From assembly GCA_900553265.1 (NCBI GenBank), contig USDD01000009.1:1-42198 (forward strand): DNA of 42,198 nucleotides, given 5' to 3'. The stretch comes from an uncultured Eubacteriales bacterium (GTDB taxonomy: Bacteria; Bacillota; Clostridia; Christensenellales; Aristaeellaceae). Shown here piece by piece: positions 1 through 7,771 of the stretch. Numbering within the stretch: position 1 is the first letter of the stretch; the number at the start of each line of letters is the position of its first letter. The position numbers were made by a program, and so were the translations under genes. The notes under the pieces are model-generated. The model saw only the letters and a list, made by a program, of their open reading frames with translations, was not told the DNA's origin and searched no databases.

Positions 1-6
1 CCTTCC

Positions 7-62
7 CGGCGTACACGCCGCCGGGTACGATTGAAGTTCGAGAGGGCTTCGGCCCTCTCGAG
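7..62. repeat. Two consecutive small hairpins
   Basis: Two perfect inverted repeats lie side by side. CGGCGT at 7-12 pairs with ACGCCG at 15-20. CGAGAGGGC at 39-47 pairs with GCCCTCTCG at 52-60 across a TTCG tetraloop. There is no coding signal. The layout resembles the hairpin arrays at 7032-7099 and 16652-16729. The UUCG-capped hairpin could also be the 3' end of a transcript from left of the window. Confidence 0.6.
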
Positions 63-79
63 CTCTCCCATGGCTTTAG

Positions 80-118
80 ATGAGCCGTCCATTTCTTTTG
101 GGCGGCTCATTTTTGTTG
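80..118 (+). terminator. Rho-independent terminator of an upstream unit
   Basis: The stem ATGAGCCGTCC (80-90) pairs with GGGCGGCTCAT (100-110), with one G-T wobble, and is followed by TTTTGTTG. This is a good intrinsic terminator on the plus strand, ending a gene left of the window just before the primosome operon promoter. Confidence 0.75.
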
Positions 119-144
119 TCAGACGGCGTTTTTTGTGGTATCAT
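116..144 (+). promoter_or_regulatory. Promoter of the DnaD-like operon
   Basis: TTGTCA (116-121) and TATCAT (139-144) are separated by 17 bp. The start codon follows 32 bp after the -10 box. Confidence 0.65.
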
Positions 145-175
145 AATTTCATCCACCAAAGAAGAGGTTTTTGCC

Positions 176-1624
176 ATGCCGTTTTGCCGCTTTGCCGAGG
201 GCGCGGGGATGTACGACGTCACGCCCATCGAAAACATGTTTCTGCTGGAATACCTGCCCAGCGCGCCGGAGGGCTTCCTGCGCGTGTATCTCTACGCGCG
301 CATGCTGACGCTGCACCCGGAGCTGGGCGAGGACATCGCGGACGTGGCCAGGGCGCTGCGCATGGACGAGGAGAGCGTGTACAACGCCATGACCTACTGG
401 GAGCGCCAGGGGCTGGTCTGCCGCCTGACCGACCGGCCACCCACCTATCAGCTTCTGAGCGTGAACGGCGCGGCGGCGCGCGATCCCATGGAGGCGGACT
501 ACTACGAGCTGCGCGACTTCAATGCGTCGCTTCAGTCCCTGTTCGGCCCGGAGAACCTGCTGGGGCCGAAGCAGTACGCCATGGCCTACGACTGGCTCAA
601 CGTCTACGGCTACACCCAGGACGCGGCGCTGAGGCTGGTGGAATTTCAGGTGAAGAAATCCCGTTCGAAATCGCCGTCTCCCGCGCGGATCTTCAAGAAG
701 GCCGACGAGATGGCCGGGCGCTGGGCCGAGCGCGGCGCGCGCACACTGGAGGACGTGGAGAAGGCGATCCTCTTCGACGGTCAGGCCGAAAAGACGGCCT
801 CGGCGGTGCTCAGACAGCTGGGCGTCTCCCGCGCGCCGTCGGTGGACGAGATGCGTCTGGCGGCGAAATGGCTGGACGAATGGGGCTTTACCACGGAGGA
901 GATTCTCTCCGCCTGCGCCGAGACCACCAAGTCGCGCAACCCTTCCTTCGCCTATCTGAACTCCATTCTGGAATCCCGCCGCAGGGGCGACGCGCCCGTG
1001 TTCGAGGGCGCGCAGGCCGCCAAGCGCGAGCTGGACGCTCAGGGCGGCGCGCCCACCGCGGACGAGCAGCAGCGGTACGCCGGGTGGCTGAAGCAGGGCT
1101 TCGAGCCGGAGACGGTGCGGCTGGCGGCGATTCAGTGCTGCCGCAAGAACCAGCACCGCTTCGAGGATCTGGAGCGCATGCTCTCCCGCTGGGCGCCGAT
1201 GAAGCTGTTTCGCGCCGACGAAGCCGAGGCCTATGTTCAGCGCATGAGCCGGCTCACCGCCGAGGTGGCCGCCGTGCTGGACAAATGCGGCACCGACCGC
1301 CGCCCCCAGATGGAGGATCTTCGCCTCTACGAAGGCTGGACGAAAACCGCGTCCGAGGAGCTTATCGCCTACGCCGCCGAATGCGCCCGGGGCATGCAGC
1401 TGCCCATGCGATACATCGACCGCCTGCTGACCGAGTGGGGCAGGAGCGGCGTGCGCACCGCCGACGAGGCGCGCGCGCAGCATGAAAATCGCGCCGCCCG
1501 CACGGCGCAGCCCGCAGCCAATCCCGCGCTGCAATACGAGCAGCGGGAGCACAGCGAAAGCGACTACGACGACCTGTACATCGATCTGAGCAAGCTCTAT
1601 GGCGAAGGAGGCGACGGCCAATGA
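176..1624 (+). CDS. DnaD-domain replication initiation protein
   Basis: The 482-residue protein has an N-terminal winged-helix-like region (about 1-95) followed by DnaD/DnaB2-type repeats near residues 130-200, 222-270, 290-350 and 375-440, each with the aromatic Y/W pattern of the family. DnaD proteins help load the replicative helicase at origins or restart sites in Bacillota. Having three or four recognisable repeats makes it longer than Bacillus DnaD (about 230 residues) but similar to clostridial relatives. The start at 176 is chosen for AAGAGG eight bases upstream; an open frame extends to 80 but lacks such a site. Its stop overlaps the next start (ATGA at 1621-1624), so it is translationally coupled to the helicase-loader gene, which supports a primosome role. 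Confidence 0.88.
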   Translation: MPFCRFAEGAGMYDVTPIENMFLLEYLPSAPEGFLRVYLYARMLTLHPELGEDIADVARALRMDEESVYNAMTYWERQGLVCRLTDRPPTYQLLSVNGAAARDPMEADYYELRDFNASLQSLFGPENLLGPKQYAMAYDWLNVYGYTQDAALRLVEFQVKKSRSKSPSPARIFKKADEMAGRWAERGARTLEDVEKAILFDGQAEKTASAVLRQLGVSRAPSVDEMRLAAKWLDEWGFTTEEILSACAETTKSRNPSFAYLNSILESRRRGDAPVFEGAQAAKRELDAQGGAPTADEQQRYAGWLKQGFEPETVRLAAIQCCRKNQHRFEDLERMLSRWAPMKLFRADEAEAYVQRMSRLTAEVAAVLDKCGTDRRPQMEDLRLYEGWTKTASEELIAYAAECARGMQLPMRYIDRLLTEWGRSGVRTADEARAQHENRAARTAQPAANPALQYEQREHSESDYDDLYIDLSKLYGEGGDGQ

Positions 1625-2589
1625 CCCGTTCGGAGCACATTCGCGCCCTTTTGGAGGAATACGCCGCCCAGCGCGCCCGGGACGACGCGGAGCTGAATGC
1701 CCGCGTGGAGGCCGCCGAGCGCCGCGACCCGGAGATCGCCCGGCTGCGCGCCGACAGCGTGTCGCTGGCGCTGGGCACCATGCGCACCATTCTGTCGCTG
1801 CCCACCCAGGAGGCCCGCGTCGAGGCCGCCCAGCGCATGCGCGCCCGGGGTCAGGCCAACAACGCCGAGATTCGCCGCCGGCTGAAGGCGCTGGGCCTGC
1901 CCGAGGACGATCTGGAGCTGAAATACCGCTGCCCCGTCTGCAAAGACACGGGCTATGTGGGCGACGCGCCCGCGCGCTTCTGCGAGTGCTTCGAGACCCG
2001 GCTGCGCGCCCGCCGCCACGAGGACGGCTCCATGGCCGGAACCGACGAGCAGAACTTCGAGCGCTTCGACCTGAACCGCTTTCCCGAGGAGGGCGGTCAG
2101 CGCGCGCAGATGGCGCTGGCCCGGCGGCTGTGCGAGGAATACGCCGACCGCTTCCCCGAGACGCGCTATCGCAATCTGCTGCTCACCGGCGCGGGCGGGC
2201 TGGGCAAGACCTATCTGCTCAACTGCATCTACGCCCGGGTGTGCGACCGGGGCCTGTCCGCCGTGCGCGTGACGGCTTTCAAGCTGTTCGAGTCCATGCG
2301 CCGCCAGCACATGGGCGATTCGGAGAGCGAATTTGCGTCGCTGACGGAAGCGCCGCTTTTGCTCATCGACGACCTGGGCACCGAGCCGATGATGCGCAAC
2401 ATCACGGTGGAATATCTGTTCCTGCTGCTCAACGAGCGCGCCGCCGCCAAGCGCCATACCGTCATCGCCACCAACCTCACGGCCACTCAGCTTCAGGAGC
2501 GCTACGGCGAGCGCGTGTCCTCGCGCCTGCTGGACAGGAGCGTCTGCGGCGTGGTGCAGCTCAGGGGAAAGGATCTGAGAACGCTGTGA
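1621..2589 (+). CDS. DnaC/DnaI-family AAA+ helicase loader
   Basis: The protein has 322 residues. A Cys cluster (C104, C107, C121, C123) resembles the zinc-binding N-domain of DnaI-type loaders. The AAA+ ATPase follows: Walker A GAGGLGKT near 190-197, Walker B LLLIDD near 246-251, sensor IATN near 282-285 and an arginine-finger region SSRLLDR near 300-306. Such loaders bind ATP and deliver the hexameric replicative helicase to single-stranded DNA, usually together with a DnaD/DnaB protein, here encoded immediately upstream with a 4-bp overlap. Its TGA overlaps the GTG of the next gene. IstB-type transposition ATPases share the fold, but no transposase is near and the Cys cluster favours the loader. 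Confidence 0.92.
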   Translation: MTRSEHIRALLEEYAAQRARDDAELNARVEAAERRDPEIARLRADSVSLALGTMRTILSLPTQEARVEAAQRMRARGQANNAEIRRRLKALGLPEDDLELKYRCPVCKDTGYVGDAPARFCECFETRLRARRHEDGSMAGTDEQNFERFDLNRFPEEGGQRAQMALARRLCEEYADRFPETRYRNLLLTGAGGLGKTYLLNCIYARVCDRGLSAVRVTAFKLFESMRRQHMGDSESEFASLTEAPLLLIDDLGTEPMMRNITVEYLFLLLNERAAAKRHTVIATNLTATQLQERYGERVSSRLLDRSVCGVVQLRGKDLRTL

Positions 2590-3281
2590 ACGCGCGGGAA
2601 GAATTGCAAAGAGAGATACTTGCGGACGCATGCCGCGCGGACGAACCTCCCGCCTCCGCGGACGCATGCCGCGCGGACGAACCGTCCGTCGCCGCGCCGG
2701 AAAGCGCCGCTTCCGCGCGAAGCGAGCTTCCCCCGCCGCTCGACGCGGAGCCTTCCCCGCTCGATGAAAATTCCGCCCTCCGCGCGGCGGTGTACGCCCG
2801 TCTGGACGCGCTGGGCATTCCCTGTCGCCGCGTCCGCCACGCCCCGGCGGCCAGTCTGGACGAATGCGCGTCCGTGAGCCGGGCGCTGGGCGCGGTGGTC
2901 TGCAAGAACTATTTTCTGACCACCAAGAGCAAAAAGCACTACTGCCTGTGCGTCGTCCAGCCCGAGGCGCGGCTGCGCACTGCGGATATTTCCAAGCAGG
3001 TGGGTTCGCCGCGGCTGACCTTCGCCGGCGAGGAGGAGCTTTTTTCCATGCTCCGCGAGCGCCCCGGCTCCGTCAGCCCCTTCGGCCTGATCTTCGATTC
3101 GGCGGCTCCGGTGCGGCTGCTGATGGATTCCGCGCTGGCGAAGCTTTCCGAGCTGGCCTTCCATCCCTGCGACAACACCGAAACCCTTGCCCTGTCCACC
3201 CGCGACTTCCTCGAAAAATTCCTGCCCAGCGTGGGCAAAGTCCCGGAATGGGTGGAAATTCACGATTTTCTGGAAGACTGA
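2586..3281 (+). CDS. ProX/YbaK-type aminoacyl-tRNA deacylase (ProXp-ala-like)
   Basis: The 231-residue protein has a low-complexity Ala/Glu/Pro-rich head of about 60 residues followed by a YbaK/ProRS-INS editing domain. Family landmarks are the conserved Lys in CKNYFL (about 107), SPFGL (about 164-168) and FHPCDNTETLALS (about 192-204). Free-standing ProXp-ala enzymes hydrolyse mischarged Ala-tRNA(Pro). The GTG at 2586 overlaps the stop of the helicase loader, so it is the third gene of the operon; a functional link to replication is not obvious. The head contains a 36-bp tandem duplication, and the domain itself could begin at an internal start, so the true N-terminus is uncertain. Family assignment is strong; the exact substrate is inferred. 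Confidence 0.85.
   Translation: MNAREELQREILADACRADEPPASADACRADEPSVAAPESAASARSELPPPLDAEPSPLDENSALRAAVYARLDALGIPCRRVRHAPAASLDECASVSRALGAVVCKNYFLTTKSKKHYCLCVVQPEARLRTADISKQVGSPRLTFAGEEELFSMLRERPGSVSPFGLIFDSAAPVRLLMDSALAKLSELAFHPCDNTETLALSTRDFLEKFLPSVGKVPEWVEIHDFLED
2622..2683 (+). repeat. 36-bp in-frame tandem duplication
   Basis: A 26-bp sequence at 2622-2647 recurs exactly at 2658-2683. The 36-bp period encodes the 12-residue unit ADACRADEPPAS and then ADACRADEPSVA in the disordered head of the ProX-like protein. Confidence 0.9.
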
Positions 3282-3304
3282 AGAAAACGCGCGCCGCGCA
3301 CAGG

Positions 3305-3353
3305 ACGAAGCGCCGGCCTTTCCGCATTCGGAAAAGACCGGCGCTTCGTTTTT
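3305..3353. terminator. Bidirectional terminator between proX-like and yjjB-like genes
   Basis: ACGAAGCGCCGG (3305-3316) pairs with CCGGCGCTTCGT (3338-3349), with further pairing inside the arms, and TTTTT follows on the plus strand. The two flanking genes converge here, so the hairpin can serve both. Confidence 0.85.
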
Positions 3354-3364
3354 GCATTTTTCCC

Positions 3365-3805
3365 TTATTTCCCCGCCAGCCGCCGATGCAGCGTGACGTA
3401 CGCCCGGGTGACCACCATGACGCTCATCACGCCCAGCGCCAGCATGGCGGCGATCATGATGGTGTACAGGCCGCGCCTGGTGAAGTCGGCGTAGTCGCCG
3501 CGCAGGCACGAGGCCATGGTGTAGTACAGCGACCCGCCGGGAATCATCGGAATGACCGACGGCGCGAGCATGGCCGAGACCGGCGTCTTCAGCAGCCGCG
3601 CCAGCACCTCGGAATACAGCGCGACGCTCATGGCCGCGTAGAGATAGTTCGGAAGGTCGTTCGGCGAACGCCCGCCGGTGAGCAGATAGACCGTCCATCC
3701 CAGCGCGCCGCCCAGCAGCGCGAACGCCAGCGCCCGGCCCCGGACATTGTACAGTATGGCGAATCCGATGGAGCCGGCGGCTCCCGCCAGAATCTGCATC
3801 AGCAT
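3365..3805 (-). CDS. YjjB-type subunit of ThrE-like threonine/serine exporter
   Basis: The 146-residue hydrophobic protein has four or five predicted membrane helices and the ThrE_2 family landmark LAPSVIPMIPGGSLYY, followed by a final helix. YjjB/ThrE_2 proteins pair with YjjP/ThrE partners to form an exporter; in other bacteria the two halves are fused (ThrE) and export threonine, serine or small carboxylates such as succinate. The ATG follows directly on the stop of the upstream yjjP-like gene (TAA at 3808-3806, ATG at 3805-3803), indicating tight coupling. The substrate cannot be read from sequence. Confidence 0.85.
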   Translation of the reverse strand: MLMQILAGAAGSIGFAILYNVRGRALAFALLGGALGWTVYLLTGGRSPNDLPNYLYAAMSVALYSEVLARLLKTPVSAMLAPSVIPMIPGGSLYYTMASCLRGDYADFTRRGLYTIMIAAMLALGVMSVMVVTRAYVTLHRRLAGK

Positions 3806-4561
3806 TTACACCATTCCTCCCAGCGACAGAATGAACACCGCGCCCAGCGCGATGATCGTGGCCAGAAACACCGCCTCGCCGATGTGCAGAAGGCCCGCCA
3901 GCACGTCGCCGGAGAACAGGTCGCGCATGCCGTTGGTCAGCTCCACGCCGGGAATCAGCAGCATGATGTTGCCGATGACCACCTTGTCCGTGCGCAGCTC
4001 CGGAACCAGACGCGCGGCCAGCAGCGTCAGCGCCGCGATCACCGCCGCGCCCAGCAGCTGGGGGAACACGCTGCCCACGCACAGCTTTTTCAGACCCTCC
4101 ATCGCCAGAAACAGCAGTCCGCCCACCGCGCCCGCCGCCAGCCCCTCGGGCCAGCCGCCGCCGAAGAATACGGTGAAGGCCAGGGCGATGAACACATAGT
4201 CCGCCCAGCGCACGAACCATGGATAGGGCTTTCGGGCCAGAATCGCCTTCAGTTCCGCGTCGATCTGCTCCGGCTCGGGCCGATGGGCGCAGATGCGGCG
4301 GCAGAGGTCGTTCACCTGCGTCAGCGCGTTGAGATCCGTCGCCGAGGACAGAATGCGCCGGGTCTGAGTGATCTGATTCTCTCCGGGCATGGTCAGCGAC
4401 GCGATGATGACCGACGGAATGGCGAACACGTCCGCCCGGCGCGCGCCGTAGGCGTTCAGAATCCGCCCGATGGAGTCCTCCACTCGGTAGATCTCCGCGC
4501 CGCTGCGCAGGAGCGCCTCGCCCACGTCCATCGCGCATTCCAGCAGCCGCTGCGAATCCAT
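3806..4561 (-). CDS. YjjP/ThrE-type exporter subunit
   Basis: The protein has 251 residues. The N-terminal soluble portion (about 1-120) contains the family motif LRSGAEIYRVEDSI followed by an Ala-rich mixed region. Five hydrophobic segments follow in the C-terminal half, including GGGWPEGLAAGAVGG and IPGVELTNGMRDLFSGD. This is the DUF1212/YjjP half of the split ThrE exporter; the other half is the next gene. Translation starts 12 bases after the UroD-like gene on the same strand, with AGGGGGA upstream, so all three genes are probably one transcript. Whether the UroD-like enzyme acts on the exported compound is unknown. Confidence 0.87.
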   Translation of the reverse strand: MDSQRLLECAMDVGEALLRSGAEIYRVEDSIGRILNAYGARRADVFAIPSVIIASLTMPGENQITQTRRILSSATDLNALTQVNDLCRRICAHRPEPEQIDAELKAILARKPYPWFVRWADYVFIALAFTVFFGGGWPEGLAAGAVGGLLFLAMEGLKKLCVGSVFPQLLGAAVIAALTLLAARLVPELRTDKVVIGNIMLLIPGVELTNGMRDLFSGDVLAGLLHIGEAVFLATIIALGAVFILSLGGMV

Positions 4562-4573
4562 TTTCGTTTCCCC

Positions 4574-5632
4574 CTATCTCCGGGCCAGCTTTTCGTAAAT
4601 CTCGTTGTAGATCAGGCAGTTCTCCACCGGCGTGTTGGCGGGGATGTGGTTGCCCACCGCCATGACGAAGCCCGGGCAGCGCCTGCCGACGTCCATGCAG
4701 CGCCGAACCTCGGCCTCGATGGCCTCGCGGCCGCCGGAGAGCAGAATGGACGTGTCGGCGTTACCCACGAACACGTGGGTCTTGCCGTACTTTTCGGCGA
4801 TATAGGCCATGTCCGTGGCCGGCTCCATCATGAAGCCGTTCACGCCGCAGGCCGCCACGTCGTCGACAAACGCCGAATAATTGCCGTCCGAGGTGTAGAG
4901 AATCTTCTTGCCGCAGTCGTGCAGCGGCGCAAAGAGCTTCTTATAGTTGGCAAAGACGTATTTCCGGTAGTATTCCGGCGCGAGAAACGGCCCGTTGCCC
5001 CATACGATGTCGTCGTGCACCATGATAACCGGCGACTTGCACTTGGCCAGTCCCTGAAAATAATAGGAAATCCAGTCGCAGTAGCGGTTGATAAACGCGC
5101 CGAAGGCCTCCGGGTCGATGCCCGCGGCCATGAGCAGCGTATCCCATCCCAGCAGCTCCAGCACGCCGGAAATGCAGGTGATGTAGATGCCCGCCATGTT
5201 CAGGCAGTCGGGATACAGCCGGTTCTGCAGATCGAAGTTCTCGTCGCAGCGGCGCGCGATCGCATCCACGTCGGGCGTTCCGTGCGCCTCGAACAGGTCG
5301 TAGTCGTACACATCCTCGGGATCTTCGAACAGCTGGAAGATCTGGTCGTTGTAATCCGTTCCGCCCTCGGCATAGACCGCGTGGCCCATGCTGGTGCGCT
5401 GGTCGCCGAATATCTCGCTGGAAATGCAGACGTTCCACATCATGGAATAGTCCCAGGCGCGGACGAACTGCCGCGAGGCCTCCTCGCGCTCCGCGGGCGT
5501 GCTGTCCGCGTCCACGCGCAGCCCGGTCACGCGCTCGATCAGCGGCCAGTGGATGTGGGCGGAATACTCCGTCCGCGGCACCTTCGCGCTCATCTCCAGA
5601 TTCAGCGTGCTGAGCATGTTTTCGACAGACAT
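4574..5632 (-). CDS. Uroporphyrinogen decarboxylase-like protein (corrinoid methyltransferase superfamily)
   Basis: The 352-residue TIM-barrel protein belongs to the URO-D/MtaA/CmuA superfamily. It shows the conserved C-terminal elements HDDIVWGNGPFLAPEYYRKYVF, a HDCGK Zn-site-like motif and the barrel strand GFMMEPATDM. In anaerobes such genes far from haem loci are usually methyl-transfer proteins of corrinoid systems or of unknown function; no corrinoid protein gene is adjacent, so the substrate is unknown. The start at 5632 has AAGGAG eight bases upstream. It lies divergent from a sugar-acid kinase gene and heads the operon with the split ThrE-type exporter. Confidence 0.8.
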   Translation of the reverse strand: MSVENMLSTLNLEMSAKVPRTEYSAHIHWPLIERVTGLRVDADSTPAEREEASRQFVRAWDYSMMWNVCISSEIFGDQRTSMGHAVYAEGGTDYNDQIFQLFEDPEDVYDYDLFEAHGTPDVDAIARRCDENFDLQNRLYPDCLNMAGIYITCISGVLELLGWDTLLMAAGIDPEAFGAFINRYCDWISYYFQGLAKCKSPVIMVHDDIVWGNGPFLAPEYYRKYVFANYKKLFAPLHDCGKKILYTSDGNYSAFVDDVAACGVNGFMMEPATDMAYIAEKYGKTHVFVGNADTSILLSGGREAIEAEVRRCMDVGRRCPGFVMAVGNHIPANTPVENCLIYNEIYEKLARR

Positions 5633-5947
5633 TCTCTCTTCTCCTTCATTTCGGTTATTGCGGTTGGGAAAATTTTCGTTCCTCTCAAGCGCTCCCGCAT
5701 TCTTTGGAGCGACCGGCGACGACGGCTCCTTCGCCCCGTTCGCGTTCAGTTTCGCATCTTTCGCCGCGTTTGTCAAGGCTTCCCAGTCCTTCGGACGACA
5801 ATTATGGTTGCCCGGCGTTTTTTTCACATCTTCCGCATGGAAAAGCGCTCTTTTCCTCTTTCCTTTTCGCCCGCTTTGCGCTATGATAGAGACAGCAGGC
5901 GCGAAGGCGATCCGCCTTCGCCAAAGAAATGGAAAGCAGGGAAAGCC
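5633..5947. promoter_or_regulatory. Divergent intergenic region with kdgK leader hairpin
   Basis: This 315-bp gap holds the start regions of two divergent genes. On the plus strand a TATGAT -10 box lies at 5882-5887, with only a weak -35 17 bp upstream. The kdgK leader then has a 9-bp hairpin (GCGAAGGCG at 5901-5909 with CGCCTTCGC at 5913-5921). On the minus strand a TTGACA occurs at about 5775-5780 without a convincing -10. No small gene was seen. Confidence 0.45.
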
Positions 5948-6970
5948 ATGAAAAAAATCGTTTGCTTCGGAGAGATCATGCTGCGCCTGAACCCCGAGGG
6001 CTATCTGCGCTTTGCCCAGGCCGACCGCTTCGAGGTCAGCTACGGCGGCGGCGAGGCCAACGCGGCGGTGTCGCTGGCCAACTACGGCGACGAGGCGAGC
6101 TTCGTGACGAAGCTCCCGGACAATCCGCTGGGGCAGTGCGCGGTCAACGCCCTGCGCCGCTACGGCGTGGACGTGTCGGACGTGGTGCGCGGCGGCCCGC
6201 GGCTGGGAATCTACTTCCTCGAAAAGGGCGCGTCCCAGCGCGGCAGCAAGGTGCTCTACGACCGCGCCGGCTCGTCCATCGCGCTGGCCGGGCGCGGCGA
6301 CTTCGACTGGGACGCGATTCTCGACGGCGCGGACTGGTTCCACTTCACCGGCATCACCCCCGCGCTGGGCGGCGAGCTGCCCGAGATCTGCGAGGACGCG
6401 CTGAAGGCGGCGAAGGCGAAGGGACTGACCGTCTCCTGCGATCTCAACTATCGCGGCAAGCTCTGGACGCGTCAGCGCGCGGGGGAGGTCATGGGTCGGC
6501 TCATGCCCTATGTGGACGTGTGCATCGCCAACGAGGAGGACGCGAAGGACGTGTTCGGCATTCAGGCGGCCAATTCCGACGTCGAGGGCGGCAAACTCGA
6601 CCGCGACGGCTACATCGACGTGGCGCGCCGGCTGAAGGAGCGCTTCGGCTTCCGATATGTGGCCGTCACGCTGCGCACCTCCCTCTCGGCCAGCGACAAC
6701 CGCTGGAGCGGCATGCTCTACGACGGCGAAACGGCCTTCTTCGCCCGGGAATACCCCATCCACATCGTCGACCGCGTGGGCGGCGGCGACAGCTTCGGCG
6801 GCGCGCTGATTCACATGCTGCGCAGGAACGAACCCGCCCAGCGCTGCATCGAGTTCGCCGTGGCCGCCTCGTGCCTGAAGCAGACCATCGAACAGGACTT
6901 CAACATGGTCTCCGAGCAGGAGGTGCTCGCCCTCATGGGCGGCAGCGGCTCGGGCCGCGTCCAGCGCTGA
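5948..6970 (+). CDS. kdgK: PfkB-family sugar kinase, probably 2-dehydro-3-deoxygluconate kinase
   Basis: The 340-residue ribokinase/PfkB-fold enzyme opens with CFGEIMLRLNPEG, which is typical of KDG kinases. The substrate-binding YGGGEANAAVSLANYG (about 34-50) and the C-terminal signature DRVGGGDSFGGAL (about 278-290), with the catalytic Asp, are both present. KDG kinase phosphorylates 2-keto-3-deoxygluconate from hexuronate breakdown before aldolase cleavage. No uronate isomerase, dehydratase or KDPG aldolase gene is adjacent, so substrate assignment rests on sequence resemblance only. The ATG at 5948 has an AGCAGGGA-type ribosome site. Confidence 0.82.
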   Translation: MKKIVCFGEIMLRLNPEGYLRFAQADRFEVSYGGGEANAAVSLANYGDEASFVTKLPDNPLGQCAVNALRRYGVDVSDVVRGGPRLGIYFLEKGASQRGSKVLYDRAGSSIALAGRGDFDWDAILDGADWFHFTGITPALGGELPEICEDALKAAKAKGLTVSCDLNYRGKLWTRQRAGEVMGRLMPYVDVCIANEEDAKDVFGIQAANSDVEGGKLDRDGYIDVARRLKERFGFRYVAVTLRTSLSASDNRWSGMLYDGETAFFAREYPIHIVDRVGGGDSFGGALIHMLRRNEPAQRCIEFAVAASCLKQTIEQDFNMVSEQEVLALMGGSGSGRVQR

Positions 6971-7031
6971 GTTTCCAAGGAAGAGAAGTCCAATCCGGTC
7001 GGAATCCCGAACGCAGCGCCGCGAACTTGAC

Positions 7032-7124
7032 ATGGCGCTCGCCATCGGCTGCAGCCGACCCACTCATATAGAAACGGCCGCGGAAATTTCCGCGGCCGTA
7101 AAAAACAGCAGCCATAAGAAGTAA
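7032..7124 (+). pseudogene. Hairpin array ending in a type I toxin C-terminal remnant
   Basis: Three consecutive perfect inverted repeats occur: ATGGCG/CGCCAT at 7032-7045, the palindrome CGGCTGCAGCCG at about 7047-7058 and a 26-bp palindrome at 7074-7099. A short lysine-rich tail NSSHKK with a stop at 7122-7124 follows, immediately before the terminator of the antitoxin-like RNA on the other strand. The position matches the toxin tail NDKKKH of the 16.6 kb locus. No toxin start or ribosome binding site is visible, so I read this as a toxin gene destroyed by the hairpin array. Confidence 0.4.
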
Positions 7125-7211
7125 AGTTAAAGCCGCCATCCCGCGCAACAGGTAGGCGGCTCACTCAACAACCGGAGGGGAGAAGCCCAACCAAAAGCGT
7201 CATCCCTTCCT
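7124..7211 (-). ncRNA. Type I antitoxin-like small RNA, copy 1
   Basis: A small RNA of about 90 nt is predicted from a consensus promoter and an intrinsic terminator. It is about 85 % identical by eye to the RNA at 16506-16595, with shared blocks such as GGCAGGAAGGGATGACGCTT and GAGTGAGCCGCCTACC. The terminator stem AGCCGCC/GGCGGCT lies at 7131-7137 and 7155-7161. Conservation of promoter, body and terminator in two places indicates a real RNA gene. An antitoxin role is inferred from copy 2, where a toxin-like reading frame lies opposite it. Confidence 0.65.
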
Positions 7212-7217
7212 GCCGTT

Positions 7218-7246
7218 ATTATACTTCATTTCTCCCCGTCTGTCAA
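7218..7246 (-). promoter_or_regulatory. Consensus promoter of antitoxin-like RNA copy 1
   Basis: TTGACA (7246-7241) and TATAAT (7223-7218) on the minus strand are separated by 17 bp, a perfect sigma-70 consensus. Confidence 0.85.
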
Positions 7247-7261
7247 CGCCCTTTTCCGCCG

Positions 7262-7747
7262 TCAGACGTAATCCGAAATCGCCTTTCCGCTCTCCAGAAA
7301 TTCGCGCAGATCCGGCAGGCTCCAGCAGCTGTCCGGGGAAAGCTGCAAAAAGGCCTTCGTCAGCACGGTCACAAACCTTCTGTCGCGGCCGCCCCGGCGC
7401 TTTTTATACCACTGAACGCTTCCATCGCTGCGCACGACGAAGCCGCGCTGATATTTCGGCAGCTCCAGCCCGTCCGGCAGCGCAAAGGGCCGATCGAAGG
7501 CGAAAAACTCCCGATAGACCCGGCTTCTCGGCCCAATCGCCCGCAGCGGAGTTTCCAGAAAGAAGCGCTCCGGGCGGCGGACAATCCTCAGAATGTCCTC
7601 GTCGGTGTACTCTCCCTCCAGAAAGCCGTCGCAGACGCGCGTCAGCTGCAGCGAGGTCGGCGTTTCCGGCTCCTCCGCCAGCTGTAGAATCGCCACGCCC
7701 TTTTTCGTTTTCAGGCCGTAGATGTGCCCCTTCTGGCGCTGTGTCAT
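7262..7747 (-). CDS. Hypothetical protein, 161 aa
   Basis: I do not recognise the family. The protein is soluble and charged, opens with KGHIYGLKTKKGVAILQLAEE and contains an Arg/Lys-rich segment WYKKRRGGRDRR in its C-terminal half. The beta-rich opening is reminiscent of the start of some Imm26-like immunity proteins, but this is weak. The start at 7747 has AGGAGG seven bases upstream. It follows another unknown gene by about 24 bp on the same strand, so the two are probably co-transcribed, ending just before the antitoxin-like RNA promoter. Confidence 0.7.
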   Translation of the reverse strand: MTQRQKGHIYGLKTKKGVAILQLAEEPETPTSLQLTRVCDGFLEGEYTDEDILRIVRRPERFFLETPLRAIGPRSRVYREFFAFDRPFALPDGLELPKYQRGFVVRSDGSVQWYKKRRGGRDRRFVTVLTKAFLQLSPDSCWSLPDLREFLESGKAISDYV

Positions 7748-7771
7748 CGCGCGCCTCCTCTCCGTCGCCGC

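Noticed and set aside
2864..5900. Long plus-strand frame leading into the sugar kinase
   Set aside because: The part before 5948 is antisense to the ThrE-type and UroD-like genes. Only the segment from 5948 has a ribosome site and family motifs.
7074..7099. 26-bp palindrome as the kdgK terminator
   Set aside because: On the plus strand it is followed by A residues rather than T. It is grouped with the hairpin array instead, although some effect on the mRNA end cannot be excluded.
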